From positions 1,178,001 through 1,242,000 of the forward strand of contig JAUMBQ010000006.1 in NCBI GenBank assembly GCA_032119595.1: a stretch of DNA of 64,000 nucleotides, in the 5' to 3' direction. A model generated the notes under the pieces. That model ran no database searches, was not told the origin of the DNA, and was given only the letters and a program-made list of their open reading frames with translations. This DNA is from JAGIBJ01 sp032119595 (lineage in GTDB: Bacteria > Actinomycetota > Thermoleophilia > Solirubrobacterales > Solirubrobacteraceae). How positions within the stretch are numbered: the first letter of the stretch is position 1; each line of letters starts with the position of its first letter. This document shows, one piece after another, positions 32,461 through 41,513 of the stretch. A program made the translations under genes and the position numbers.

Positions 32461-32498
32461 CAGCCGGGGGCCTCAGGCCTTGATCAGCAGCTGCTCGA
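32461..32498. repeat. right copy of the direct repeat flanking ATPase 2
   Basis: A 38-bp copy overlapping the 3' end of ymdB (stop at 32473). Distance to the left copy is 1416 bp between the identical 22-bp parts, which is the size of the putative inserted unit. Confidence 0.85.
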
Positions 32499-33312
32499 TC
32501 GCCGTTGCGCGCAGGCGCTCGTTCGGGTCGAGGGTGATCTTGACGCCCATGAGCCACGGGTCCTTCTCGGCGGGCTCGTAGCGCTGGTGCATGTGGGTCA
32601 CGAAGCGGCGCACGGAGGCGTCGCGGTCCATGCCGATCACGCCGTCGCGGGAGCCGGTCATGCCGAGGTCGGTGATGTAAGCGGTGCCGCCGGGGAGAAT
32701 GCGCAGGTCGGCGGTCGGCACGTGGGTGTGGGTGCCGACCATCGCGCTCACGCGGCCGTCTAGGTGCCAGCCCATCGCGACGGTCTCGCTAGTCGCCTCA
32801 GCGTGGAAGTCGACGATCACGTGGTCGACCTTCTTGCGGATCTTCGCCAGGGTCGCGTCGATCTCGGAGAAGGCGTGGCGGCCGCTCTCCATGAATACGT
32901 TGCCCATCAGGTTCACCACGCCGTAGCGCAGGCCGCCGCGCTCGATGATGCACCAGCCGTGGCCGGGCTGCGACGCCAGATGGTTGACCGGGCGCAGCAG
33001 CTCCTCGCGGTCGTTGAGCATGTCGTGCACGTCGTGTTGGCGATAGGCGTGGTTGCCGAGCGTGATCACATCGGCGCCCGCGCGCATGATCTCGTCGACC
33101 GAGCGCGCGTTGATGCCGATGCCGCCCGCAGCGTTCTCGCCGTTCACGATCACGAGGTCCGGCTGCAGGTCGGCGCGCAGCTGCGGCAGCACGCGGCCGA
33201 GCGCCTTGCGGCCGGCCGAGCCGACGATGTCGCCGATGCACAGCACCACGGGCGCGCGCGGGCCTGATTCGCCTTCGCCCGCGGGGGCCTGCTGGGTGCC
33301 GGTGTCGCTCAC
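32473..33312 (-). CDS. ymdB: YmdB-like metallophosphoesterase (TIGR00282 family)
   Basis: A 279-residue calcineurin-like dinuclear-metal phosphodiesterase; Bacillus YmdB hydrolyses 2',3'-cAMP. Motifs are 'VLCIGDIVGSAGRKAL', 'LVIVNGENAAGGIG', 'VITLGNHAYRQHD', 'VIVDFHAEATSE' and 'MVGTHTHVPTADLRILPGGTAYITDLGMTGSRDGVIGM'. GTG 33312 was chosen because CAGGAT lies 7 nt upstream; ATG 33321 is the alternative. Its last residues 'QLLIKA' and stop are duplicated at 31061-31082. It is often near rny in other bacteria; rny is not in this window. Confidence 0.93.
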   Translation of the reverse strand: MSDTGTQQAPAGEGESGPRAPVVLCIGDIVGSAGRKALGRVLPQLRADLQPDLVIVNGENAAGGIGINARSVDEIMRAGADVITLGNHAYRQHDVHDMLNDREELLRPVNHLASQPGHGWCIIERGGLRYGVVNLMGNVFMESGRHAFSEIDATLAKIRKKVDHVIVDFHAEATSETVAMGWHLDGRVSAMVGTHTHVPTADLRILPGGTAYITDLGMTGSRDGVIGMDRDASVRRFVTHMHQRYEPAEKDPWLMGVKITLDPNERLRATAIEQLLIKA

Positions 33313-33417
33313 GGCCTGCATCCTGCCGCAGCGACGGGCGGCGCGGCGCTGCGCTCAGTTCAGGGGCGCAGAAGCGACTCTGGCACGAGCTGCCGAGAGG
33401 GGAGCGAGTCGCTGGAC

Positions 33418-33963
33418 TTAGCTGGTCGGCCGGCTGGCGCGGCTCTCGGCAAGCGTCAACAGTGACTCGGCATGCTCACGACGCGTTTCGTCGACCGGCA
33501 GCCCAGCGATCCGCTCGCGCAGGACCGGCGACTCCACGAGCCCCGCTCGGATTGCCTCGGCCGCGAACGCGACATCGTGCTCCCGACCGGCGGCGAGCTT
33601 GGCGACCACGGCGTCGTGCGGGTCAAGACACCAACCGGTCGCACCGCTCGTGTTGGCGTTGTGGATCGGGACCAGCCGCTCCTCCCAGCCGACCGCCACG
33701 ACCGACGTCTCTGGGCCGACGCCATGCGCGTAGTAGCCAAAGGTCTCGTGGAAGGGCGAGCCCTCGCCGATGGCGCCGTCGATGACGGTCGACCGGTCGG
33801 GGGCGTTCCGTGGGAACACGTCAGCTTCGGTCGACCGAAGCAGCGCGGCGGGCGCCTCGGGGAACGAGCCCAGGATCGACTGGCTGCCGACGACCACAAT
33901 GTCGCGGTCGTCAGCGATCGACGAGGCGGCTCGGATCACGTGTTCGAGTTCGCTTCGCTGCAC
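33418..33963 (-). CDS. putative nucleotidyltransferase (DUF6036-like)
   Basis: A 181-residue protein. 'DDRDIVVVGSQSILGSFPEAPAALLRSTEADVFP' looks like a minimal nucleotidyltransferase G-S...D-x-D-type site, and 'LDPHDAVVAKLAAGREHDVAFAAEAI' resembles the conserved C-terminal part of DUF6036/AbiEii-like proteins. Such proteins are often partners in toxin-antitoxin or phage-defence pairs. It starts one base after the stop of a small upstream gene, a two-gene arrangement. Activity is inferred. Confidence 0.65.
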   Translation of the reverse strand: MQRSELEHVIRAASSIADDRDIVVVGSQSILGSFPEAPAALLRSTEADVFPRNAPDRSTVIDGAIGEGSPFHETFGYYAHGVGPETSVVAVGWEERLVPIHNANTSGATGWCLDPHDAVVAKLAAGREHDVAFAAEAIRAGLVESPVLRERIAGLPVDETRREHAESLLTLAESRASRPTS

Positions 33964-33964
33964 C

Positions 33965-34306
33965 TCAGGTGACCTCGCGCAGCACGCGCCAGCGCTCGGC
34001 GTTGGAGAGTGAGCCGGCGAACGGGGTCGTCTGGCGAAGCTGGGTCATCTCGGCGTCGTCGCGGACAATCGCGGCGCGGATCTCATCCGTCGAGCCCGCG
34101 AGGACGACCTGCCAGCGGATGGCCCAGTACGGGTCGGTCGGACCACCGTCGCGAAGCCAGTCGGCCACGCGCGCGCGGGCTCGGTCGACGGCGGCGTCAC
34201 CGAGTCGTGCCGCAATCAGCGCATGCATCGCCAAGCTTCGGCGCTCCGCGGTGCGGTGGCCATCGACGGCCGGCCAGGTCCGGAGCGGTGCGGTGGCCTC
34301 AGGCAT
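33965..34306 (-). CDS. small partner protein of the putative nucleotidyltransferase
   Basis: A 113-residue helical protein with conserved-looking 'DPYWAIRWQVVLAGSTDEIRAAIVRDDAEMTQLRQTTPFAGSLSNAERWRVLREV'. I have no firm family; proteins with this 'LRQ..PFAG.L...ERW.ILRE' ending accompany nucleotidyltransferase-like genes. It may be the antitoxin or cofactor of the pair. The ATG follows TACAGT by 6 nt. Confidence 0.6.
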   Translation of the reverse strand: MPEATAPLRTWPAVDGHRTAERRSLAMHALIAARLGDAAVDRARARVADWLRDGGPTDPYWAIRWQVVLAGSTDEIRAAIVRDDAEMTQLRQTTPFAGSLSNAERWRVLREVT

Positions 34307-34359
34307 GGCCCGACTGTAGACCGGCCCGCCCAGTCCGTCGAATCCCTAGCCTCCCGGCG

Positions 34360-35037
34360 GTGAGTGCGCCGATCGACCTGAGCGCCGTACGCGCGATTCT
34401 CTGCGACCTCGACGGCACGCTGATCGACTCGACCCTGGCGACCGAGCGGGCCTACGCGGCCTGGATGGCGGACCGCGGCGTTACGCCGCCGGCCGAGCAT
34501 CCCCACGGTGTGCCGGCCCGCCAGGTGGTGGTGATGCTCGCTCCGCAGCTCGACGCGGAGGTCGAGGCGGCGGACCTGCAGCGCCGCGAAGTCGCCGACA
34601 CGGACGGCGTGCACGCGCTGCCCGGTGCCGCGGAGCTGCTCGCGCCCGAAGGCGCGTGGGGCCTGGAGGTCGCGATCGTGACGTCGTGCACGGCGCCGCT
34701 GGCGGAGGCGCGACTGGCGGCAGCCGAGCTGGTGATGCCGTCGATCGTGGTCACGGCCGAGCGCACGCAGCGCGGCAAGCCCGACCCCGACCCGTACCTA
34801 TTGGCAGCCGACCTGCTCGGGCTTCGGCCGGAAGATTGCCTGGTGCTGGAAGACGCGCCCGCCGGCATTGCCGCAGGCCGCGCCGCCGGGATGCAGGTCG
34901 TCGCCGTGCGCACGAGCTACGACGACACCGCGCTTACCGAAGCCCATCTGATCGTCGACGATGCGGCAGCCTTCGCCGCGATGCTGCCGGTGCGGGTGGC
35001 GTTCGAGGTCGACGTCCTCGGCGACGAGACGCTGTAG
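34360..35037 (+). CDS. HAD-superfamily phosphatase (subfamily IA)
   Basis: A 225-residue beta-phosphoglucomutase/sugar-phosphatase-like HAD enzyme. Motif I is 'AILCDLDGTLIDS', motif II 'VAIVTSC', motif III 'RGKPDPDPYLLAADLLGL' and motif IV 'CLVLEDAPAGIAAGRAAGMQVVAV'. The cap is the alpha-helical C1 type. It resembles the sugar-phosphate phosphatases (mannitol/2-deoxyglucose-6-P type); the substrate is not determinable. GTG 34360 follows TAGCCT by 7 nt. Confidence 0.9.
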   Translation: MSAPIDLSAVRAILCDLDGTLIDSTLATERAYAAWMADRGVTPPAEHPHGVPARQVVVMLAPQLDAEVEAADLQRREVADTDGVHALPGAAELLAPEGAWGLEVAIVTSCTAPLAEARLAAAELVMPSIVVTAERTQRGKPDPDPYLLAADLLGLRPEDCLVLEDAPAGIAAGRAAGMQVVAVRTSYDDTALTEAHLIVDDAAAFAAMLPVRVAFEVDVLGDETL

Positions 35038-35124
35038 CGCCCCATCGCTTGGCGGCGTGCGTCAAAGGAGCCGGTTCACCGCCGCCGGCCCGCGGCGCCC
35101 TGGCCGTCCGTAGGATCAGCCGCT

Positions 35125-35871
35125 GTGCCCGAGTCGTCCAGCTCCGCCGAGGCCGCCACCACGTCGGCGGTTTCGGCACGCAACATCACCCGTCGCTACG
35201 ACGGGCGCGTGGTGCTCGACGGCGTTGACTTCGACGTTGCGCCCGGCGAGCGCGTCGCCATCCTCGGCCCCAACGGCGCGGGCAAGACGACCCTGCTCGA
35301 AGTCCTCGCGGCGGTGCAGCAGGCCGACGGCGGAACTGTCACGCCCGGCCCGGAGCACCTCGGATGGGTGCCGCAGCGCCCGGCGGTGTACGAAAAGCTC
35401 ACCGTCGCCGAAAACCTCGCGTTGTTTGCCGGCCTCGCGGTCGAGGGCCGCGCCGAAGCGGCCGCGGCTGCCGAGCACGCCCTGGATTTCGCGGAGCTCC
35501 GGCAGCGTGCTGACCAGCGCCTCGATCGCCTTTCCGGCGGGTGGCGCCAGCGCGTCAGCCTCGCGATCGGCCTGCTCGGCAGCCCCACTTGCGTGCTGCT
35601 CGACGAGCCACACACCGCCCTGGATCCGCCCCAGCGCCACAAGCTCTGGGCATTGCTCGATCGACTCGCCGAAGCCGGCACGGCGATCGTGATCACCACG
35701 CACGAGCTCCACGCCGCGGAGCGCCATGCCGACCGCATCGTCGTGATGTCCGAGGGCGTGATCGTCTTCTCGGGCACGCCCGACGAGCTTCGCGCCCACG
35801 GTGGCGACGACCACGATCTCCACCTCGCGTTCACCCGTGTCGTCGGGCTGGATGACGGCGGCACCACGTGA
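35125..35871 (+). CDS. ABC transporter ATP-binding protein (ABC-2 type)
   Basis: A 248-residue ABC ATPase. Walker A 'LGPNGAGKTTLLE', Q-loop 'GWVPQRPAVYEKLTVAENL', signature 'DRLSGGWRQRVSLAIGLL', Walker B 'CVLLDEPHTALDPPQRHKL' and the switch His in 'IVITTHELHAAE'. It pairs with the permease whose GTG overlaps its stop by 4 nt. GTG 35125 follows TAGGAT by 8 nt. Confidence 0.95.
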   Translation: MPESSSSAEAATTSAVSARNITRRYDGRVVLDGVDFDVAPGERVAILGPNGAGKTTLLEVLAAVQQADGGTVTPGPEHLGWVPQRPAVYEKLTVAENLALFAGLAVEGRAEAAAAAEHALDFAELRQRADQRLDRLSGGWRQRVSLAIGLLGSPTCVLLDEPHTALDPPQRHKLWALLDRLAEAGTAIVITTHELHAAERHADRIVVMSEGVIVFSGTPDELRAHGGDDHDLHLAFTRVVGLDDGGTT

Positions 35872-37229
35872 TTCGCGCGCTCCTTGCCAAGGATCTGCGG
35901 GTCCTGCGTCGCTCCCCGGCCCTGCTGGCGCTGATCGTGCTCTACCCGCTGCTCATCGCCGTCGGGCTCGGGCTAGCCCTCACGCGTGATCCTCAGCCGC
36001 CGAAGGTTGCCGTCGTCAATCTGCTCCCCAAGGGCGCGGAGGGCGAAGTCACAATCGCCGGGCAGCGGCTGTCGATCGCCGACCTCTCGAGCTCGATCGC
36101 TGGTGGCGACGTGCAGTCGCTCAACGTCGACACGCGCGAGCACGCCGTCAGCATGATCAAGGCCGGCACGATCGATGGTGGCCTCGTGATCCCCGCTGAC
36201 GCGGCCGACAAACTCCGCTCCACGCTCACCTCCGGCGGCGTGAGCGGTGGCCCGCAGCTCGAGGTGCTCTACCGCTCCAGCGGGCCGCTCGACGGCACCC
36301 TCGTGCGGTCGCTGATCGCGAGTCGCCTGCGCACCGCTGAGCGGGCTCTGGCCGCTGAAATCGTGCGCGTCGCTGGCGGCTTCCTGCAGATCCTGCGCGA
36401 GGGCGGGTCGTTCGAGATTCTGGGTCAGAAGATCCAAGTCCTCGGCCTGCAGGCCGCCGAGATCATCGTGGCCGACGCCGCCCGCAACGCGCCCGCGAAT
36501 CGCAAGAGCGGCCTGGAGCAGGCCGAGAAGTTCACCAAGCTCGCGAGCCAGAACCTCGATCTCTCCGACGACATTCTGAAGTCGATCGCCAAGCCACTTG
36601 ACGTGCGCGAGACCGCGATCGGCGAAACGCGGGGGCGCACCCTGTCTGGGTTTGCCGTTGGCGTGGCGGCGGCGCTGTCGCTCATGCTCGTCGCGATGAC
36701 CCTCGGCGCCGGGCTGCTGGCCGGCGAGCGCGACGAAGGCACCCTGCGTCGCCTGCTCCGCGGCGGTCGCGGGGCGTGGAGAGTGGCGGCCGCCAAGGCG
36801 CTCGGCGCCGGGCTTGTGGCGGCCTGCTCCGGCATCCTGCTGCTCGTCGGACTGGCCCTGCTTGGGGCAACGCCCTGGGAGGCGGCGCCCTATTGGCTCC
36901 CCGCCACGGCGCTCGGTGGCCTGGCGTTCGCCGGCTTCGGGGTGCTGCTCGGCGCCGTGCTCCGCGATGCCCGTGCTGCGACTCTGGCCGCGATCCTGCT
37001 CGCCGTGCCGGTTGCCGTGATCGCCCTGATCCCGCCGCAAACCGTCGGCGCCACAGCGTCCGACGCCCTGGCCGTCCTCTCGGCCGTGCTCCCCTTCGCG
37101 CCAGCCCGCCAGCTCCTCGACGCGGCCGTCGCCTCCGACCCGGACTGGCCCTCCGCCGGCCAGCTCTTCGCGCAGCTCCTCGGCTACACCGCGATCGCCG
37201 GCCTGCTGGTGCGCCGCACGCGAGCCTGA
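35868..37229 (+). CDS. ABC-2 type transporter permease
   Basis: A 453-residue integral membrane protein: one N-terminal helix ('ALLALIVLYPLLIAVGLGLAL'), a large extracytoplasmic domain (about residues 40-255), then five to six helices to the C-terminus, the layout of ABC2_membrane_3/YhgE-like exporters. With the preceding ATPase it forms an export system for an unknown substrate. The three secreted beta-propeller genes follow after 205 bp; a link is possible but unproven. Confidence 0.88.
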   Translation: MIRALLAKDLRVLRRSPALLALIVLYPLLIAVGLGLALTRDPQPPKVAVVNLLPKGAEGEVTIAGQRLSIADLSSSIAGGDVQSLNVDTREHAVSMIKAGTIDGGLVIPADAADKLRSTLTSGGVSGGPQLEVLYRSSGPLDGTLVRSLIASRLRTAERALAAEIVRVAGGFLQILREGGSFEILGQKIQVLGLQAAEIIVADAARNAPANRKSGLEQAEKFTKLASQNLDLSDDILKSIAKPLDVRETAIGETRGRTLSGFAVGVAAALSLMLVAMTLGAGLLAGERDEGTLRRLLRGGRGAWRVAAAKALGAGLVAACSGILLLVGLALLGATPWEAAPYWLPATALGGLAFAGFGVLLGAVLRDARAATLAAILLAVPVAVIALIPPQTVGATASDALAVLSAVLPFAPARQLLDAAVASDPDWPSAGQLFAQLLGYTAIAGLLVRRTRA

Positions 37230-37434
37230 GCTTGGCGCGGGAGCGTCGTCCGCACGTGCAGCGCGCGGTCTCCTCGTCGGTTGGAAAGGCGCGGTGAAGA
37301 TCGACCGCATCGACGCCCCCTCGGGCAAGGCGCCTGACCGCTGGCCGAGTTTCGCGCCCCGGAAACCGCCCGCCGCCCCGACACCAGTCCACGTGCGCCA
37401 CGACGCGAAGCGGATGTGCGAGCGTGTGGGTGCC

Positions 37435-39513
37435 ATGCGTCGCACCCTTCTTGCGCTTGCCGCGATTCCGCTATTGGTCGGCTCCGCGCCGGTCGCGCCC
37501 GCGTCCGCCCGGACCACGCTTCCGTCGTTCGACACGTGCGATGACCTCGTTGCGTTCGCCCGGCGCGGCGTGTCGCGGCCCCAGGTCGACATGCGCGCGA
37601 TGGGCGGGTTCGGCGGGCTGATCCAGCCGCGAGCGCCGATTGCCGAGCCGGCTCCGCGCGACGACAAGAGCGGCCCCTTCCCCATGCCGGCGATTGCGGT
37701 CGCGGCGTCGCCGGAGGACTCTGCAGCCGGATCGGCACCGACAGAAGCGTTCTCGGGCACCAACACGCAGGAGTCGACCGTCGACGAGCCTGATGTCGTG
37801 AAGACCGATGGCAAGCGGATGTTTGTCGTTGCGGGCACTGAACTCTGGGCGTTCGACGTCACCGGCGACGTCCCGAAAGTGATCTCCAAGCTGAACCTCG
37901 AGGGCGCTGGCGGCGAGCTGCTGCTCCGCGGCGACCGACTGCTCCTGATCGGAAGCGCGCCGGCCACGTCGACATCGCCGACCACCCCGTCGCCGCCGTC
38001 GATCAACGATGCACCGACCAGCACCACTCCGATTTCGATGCCGAGTACAGCGGGATCGACCGCGTCGCCTGCGCGCCGCGCCCAGGTGGTCGCCCCCACG
38101 GTGCCCGTTCCGGTCCCCGAACCGTCCGACACTTCGGTCGCGCTGCCGCCGCCCTCGAAGGCGCGCCTCGCCGAGATCGACGTCCGCAACACCGCCGCGA
38201 TGAAGATCGTGCGGACCATGCTGGTGCCGGGCTCGATCGTGAGCGCCCGCCTCAGCGGCGGCTCGATCCGCGTCGTCCTCAATAGCCCGGCCGCCATCCC
38301 GGACACCGCGACGACGCAGGCCGCGACGACCGCCTCCGCGGCGAAAGCGACAGCGAAGACCCTGCGGCTGCGCAACTTCGTCCCGCGCACCGTGCTCTCC
38401 AGCCGCCGCACGCACCGCACGTTCCGGCGCAACCTCGTGCCGTGCGACCACGTCCGCCACCCGTCGACCTTCTCCGGCCTCGACCTGCTCACGGTGCTCA
38501 CCGTCAACTTCGACGACGGCCTCTTCAACGTCGACCGCGACGCCGTGATGGCCAGCGCGCAGGTCGTCTACGCCTCCGAGCGCAACCTCTACGTCGCGAG
38601 CATGCCGGCGGCCGACATTGCCGAGCCGTCCGACGTGCCGGCGCGCGCGAAGACCGAGATCCACCGGTTCGACGCCTCTGAGCCCGGCCACACGACGTAC
38701 ACCTCCAGCGGTGCCGTGCCCGGCTTCATTCTCAACCAGTACGCGATGTCCGAGCACGCGGGCGACCTTCGCGTCGCCGCCACGGAGTCGCCGCTCTGGA
38801 TTCCCGGGGCATCGACCCTGGAGAGCGAGAGCGCCGTCACCGTCCTGCGCTCGCGTGGCAGCGTCCTGGAGCAGGTCGGCCGGGTGAGCGGGCTCGGCAA
38901 GGGCGAGCGGATCTATGCGACGCGCTTCATCGGCGATGTCGGCTATCTCGTCACGTTCCGCCAGACCGACCCGCTCTACACCCTCGATCTCGCCGACCCG
39001 ACCGCTCCCAAGGTGGCCGGGGAACTCAAGATCAACGGCTACTCCGCGTACCTGCACCCGATCGGCGACAACCTCCTCCTCGGCGTCGGCCAGGACGCCA
39101 CCGACACGGGCCGCCGCATCGGCGCGCAGGCCTCGATCTTCGACGTGTCCAACCCCGCCACGCCCACCCGCACCGCCCAGCTCCCGCTCGGCAACGGCGG
39201 CGCCGCCGTGGAGTTCGACCCGCACGCGTTCCTCTGGTGGGCGCCGTCGAAGCTCGCGATCCTGCCGGTCGCTGGCTACGACCCCACGACCTACCGCAGT
39301 CTCCAGTCGGCGGTCGGGCTGAAAGCCGGTCGCGCGGAAGGACTCACCAAGGTCGGCGAGATCACCCACGGCCCTGCCTGGGATCAGGGCCAGATCGACC
39401 GGTCCGTCGTCGTCGGCGATCGCGTCTTCACCATCTCCGACTTCGGCGTCGGCGCCAATCGCATGCCAGGGCTCCAGTCGCTCGGCTTCGCCTCCTTCAA
39501 GCCGGCCGGATGA
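37435..39513 (+). CDS. secreted C-terminal beta-propeller domain protein 1
   Basis: A 692-residue exported protein (Beta_propel, PF09826-like). The signal peptide is at residues 1-25 ('MRRTLLALAAIPLLVGSAPVAPASA'-like; Ala-x-Ala cleavage). A 'FDTCDDLVAFAR' segment follows, then the signature 'STVDEPDVVKTDGKRMFVVAGTELWAFD' and repeated blades ('LYTLDLADPTAPKVAGELKINGYSAYLHPIGDNLLLGVGQD', 'ASIFDVSNPATPTRTAQL'). A second Cys, 'LVPCDHVRHPSTFSG', may pair with the first. A Ser/Pro/Thr-rich insert (about 175-225) is unique to this copy. ATG 37435 gives the signal peptide. Function of the family is unknown. Confidence 0.88.
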   Translation: MRRTLLALAAIPLLVGSAPVAPASARTTLPSFDTCDDLVAFARRGVSRPQVDMRAMGGFGGLIQPRAPIAEPAPRDDKSGPFPMPAIAVAASPEDSAAGSAPTEAFSGTNTQESTVDEPDVVKTDGKRMFVVAGTELWAFDVTGDVPKVISKLNLEGAGGELLLRGDRLLLIGSAPATSTSPTTPSPPSINDAPTSTTPISMPSTAGSTASPARRAQVVAPTVPVPVPEPSDTSVALPPPSKARLAEIDVRNTAAMKIVRTMLVPGSIVSARLSGGSIRVVLNSPAAIPDTATTQAATTASAAKATAKTLRLRNFVPRTVLSSRRTHRTFRRNLVPCDHVRHPSTFSGLDLLTVLTVNFDDGLFNVDRDAVMASAQVVYASERNLYVASMPAADIAEPSDVPARAKTEIHRFDASEPGHTTYTSSGAVPGFILNQYAMSEHAGDLRVAATESPLWIPGASTLESESAVTVLRSRGSVLEQVGRVSGLGKGERIYATRFIGDVGYLVTFRQTDPLYTLDLADPTAPKVAGELKINGYSAYLHPIGDNLLLGVGQDATDTGRRIGAQASIFDVSNPATPTRTAQLPLGNGGAAVEFDPHAFLWWAPSKLAILPVAGYDPTTYRSLQSAVGLKAGRAEGLTKVGEITHGPAWDQGQIDRSVVVGDRVFTISDFGVGANRMPGLQSLGFASFKPAG

Positions 39514-41513
39514 GTCGCCCGCTGGACAGGGTCGCTCGCGCGGTCGCCATCGTCGCCGGGGCGACGGCGCTCACCTGCGCCGCACCCCTCGCTGCTGGGG
39601 CGGCGTCGAGCACCACGGCGAAGGCCCAGGCCCAAGCAACCCCGAAGTCCGACGCCCTGCGCGCGTTCCGCAGCTGCGAGCAAATCGTGACCTTCGGCCG
39701 GCGCGCCGCCGGCCTGGAGCCGATCCCGTCGCACACCTATACGCCCGGCTTTGGCTCGCCGATCTCGCCGCGGGCACCGCTGAAGCGGCGGCCGCGGTAC
39801 ATCTCCGGACCGGAGACGCAGGATGCCGTCGCCGCGGCCGGCGGACCAGAAGCACCCAAGGGCTACTCCGAGACGAACGTGCAGGAGGCCGGCATCGACG
39901 AGCCCGATGTGGTCAAGACCGACGGTCGGCGCCTGTTCGTTGCCGCCGGTGATGTCGTGCGCGCCTACGACCTGACGGACGCCGTGCCGAAGCTCAAGGG
40001 CGTCCTGAATCTCGGCGCCGCCGGAGGCCAGCTGCTGCTGAGCGGAGACCGCCTCCTCGTCCTGAGTACCGCTGGCGAGAACTACAACCAGACGCGCCTC
40101 GCCGAGGTCGACGTGTCGAACCCCGAGGCCATGCGCACGCTGCGCACGGTCGTGGTGCCTGGCCTGGGCGTCACCGCACGCCTCACCGGCACGACGGTGC
40201 GCGTCGTCCTCAACACCCCCGAGCACCTGCCGTCGCAGCTCTACAACGGACGCCGCACCGCCGCCGGTCGCAAGCTGCGCCGGACCCTCCGCCTGCGCTC
40301 GTTCGTTCCGAGCCTGCGACTGGCGGACCACACGACCGGTACGCGATCCACGCGGCCGGTCGCCAGCTGCACGCAGGTCAGTCGCCCTGCCGCGTACTCC
40401 GGGCTCGACCTCGTCACGGTCCTCACGTTCGACCTCGATCGCGGCCTCGGCGTGATCGACAGCGATGCGATCCTCGCCAGCGCCGAGACGATCTACGCGT
40501 CGACCACGGGCCTGTACGTCGCCAGCACGGCCTACGGCGACATCGACGAGTCCGACGAGGCCAGCGATCGAGCCCGAACCCAGCTCCACAAGTTCGACGT
40601 AAGCCAGCCCGGCGGAACGTCGTATGCCGCCAGCGGCAGCGTGCCCGGGTACGTGCTGAACACGTATTCGATCTCCGAGTCCCGCGGCGACCTGCGGATT
40701 GCGACGACCGAGTCGCCCCTCTGGGTCGAAGATGCCCAGGTCGCCGACAGTTCCAGTCGCGTGAGTGTCCTGCGCCAGAGCGGCGCCCAGCTCGTTGAGG
40801 TGGGGCGCGTCGACGGGCTCGGGCGCGGCGAGCGCATCCACTCGGCGCGGTTTATCGGCGATATGGGCTACCTCGTCACGTTCCGCGAGACCGACCCGCT
40901 CTACACGCTCGACCTTCGCGATCCGGCGGCGCCGAAGGTGGCCGGGGAGCTCAAGATCACCGGCTTCTCGTCGTACCTCCACCCGATCGGCGACGGGCTG
41001 CTGCTCGGCGTCGGCCAGGAAGCGGACGCAAAGGGCCAGACGCTCGGCACGCAGGCCTCGATCTTCGACGTCTCCAACCCGGCCGCGCCGACGCGCCTGG
41101 CCCAGATTCGGCTCGGCAACGGCTCCTCGCCCGTGGAGTACGACCCTTACGCATTCCTGTGGTGGGGGCCCGAGAGGCTGGCGATCTTCCCGGTCACCAC
41201 CTACAGCGAGGATCCAAAGATCTGGGAGGTCGGCCAGGCGGCCGTCGTGCTCAGGGCGGGCCGCGCGGAGGGCCTCGCGAAGGTCGGGCAGATCACGCAC
41301 GGGCCCGCCTGGGATCAGGGCGTCGTCCACCGGTCTGTCGTCGTCGGCGACCGTCTGCTCACGATCTCGGACTTCGGCATCGGGACGAGCCGACTCGCCG
41401 ATCTCGGGCTCATCGCCTACGACGTCTTCCCGGCGCCGATCTCGGACGCCGGCGCCAACCGGATGTCGGGACGCTCGGCACCAGGGTCTTCGTCATTCAA
41501 GCCGCAAGGATGA
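39510..41513 (+). CDS. secreted C-terminal beta-propeller domain protein 2
   Basis: A 667-residue paralogue: signal peptide (residues 1-29), Cys-containing 'FRSCEQIVTFGRRAAG', signature 'AGIDEPDVVKTDGRRLFVAAGDVVRAYDL', second Cys in 'VASCTQVSRPAAYSG', and the same blade repeats ('LYTLDLRDPAAPKVAGELKITGFSSYLHPIGDGLLLGVGQE'). It lacks the Ser/Pro insert of copy 1. The ATG overlaps the copy 1 stop by 4 nt. Confidence 0.88.
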   Translation: MSRPLDRVARAVAIVAGATALTCAAPLAAGAASSTTAKAQAQATPKSDALRAFRSCEQIVTFGRRAAGLEPIPSHTYTPGFGSPISPRAPLKRRPRYISGPETQDAVAAAGGPEAPKGYSETNVQEAGIDEPDVVKTDGRRLFVAAGDVVRAYDLTDAVPKLKGVLNLGAAGGQLLLSGDRLLVLSTAGENYNQTRLAEVDVSNPEAMRTLRTVVVPGLGVTARLTGTTVRVVLNTPEHLPSQLYNGRRTAAGRKLRRTLRLRSFVPSLRLADHTTGTRSTRPVASCTQVSRPAAYSGLDLVTVLTFDLDRGLGVIDSDAILASAETIYASTTGLYVASTAYGDIDESDEASDRARTQLHKFDVSQPGGTSYAASGSVPGYVLNTYSISESRGDLRIATTESPLWVEDAQVADSSSRVSVLRQSGAQLVEVGRVDGLGRGERIHSARFIGDMGYLVTFRETDPLYTLDLRDPAAPKVAGELKITGFSSYLHPIGDGLLLGVGQEADAKGQTLGTQASIFDVSNPAAPTRLAQIRLGNGSSPVEYDPYAFLWWGPERLAIFPVTTYSEDPKIWEVGQAAVVLRAGRAEGLAKVGQITHGPAWDQGVVHRSVVVGDRLLTISDFGIGTSRLADLGLIAYDVFPAPISDAGANRMSGRSAPGSSSFKPQG

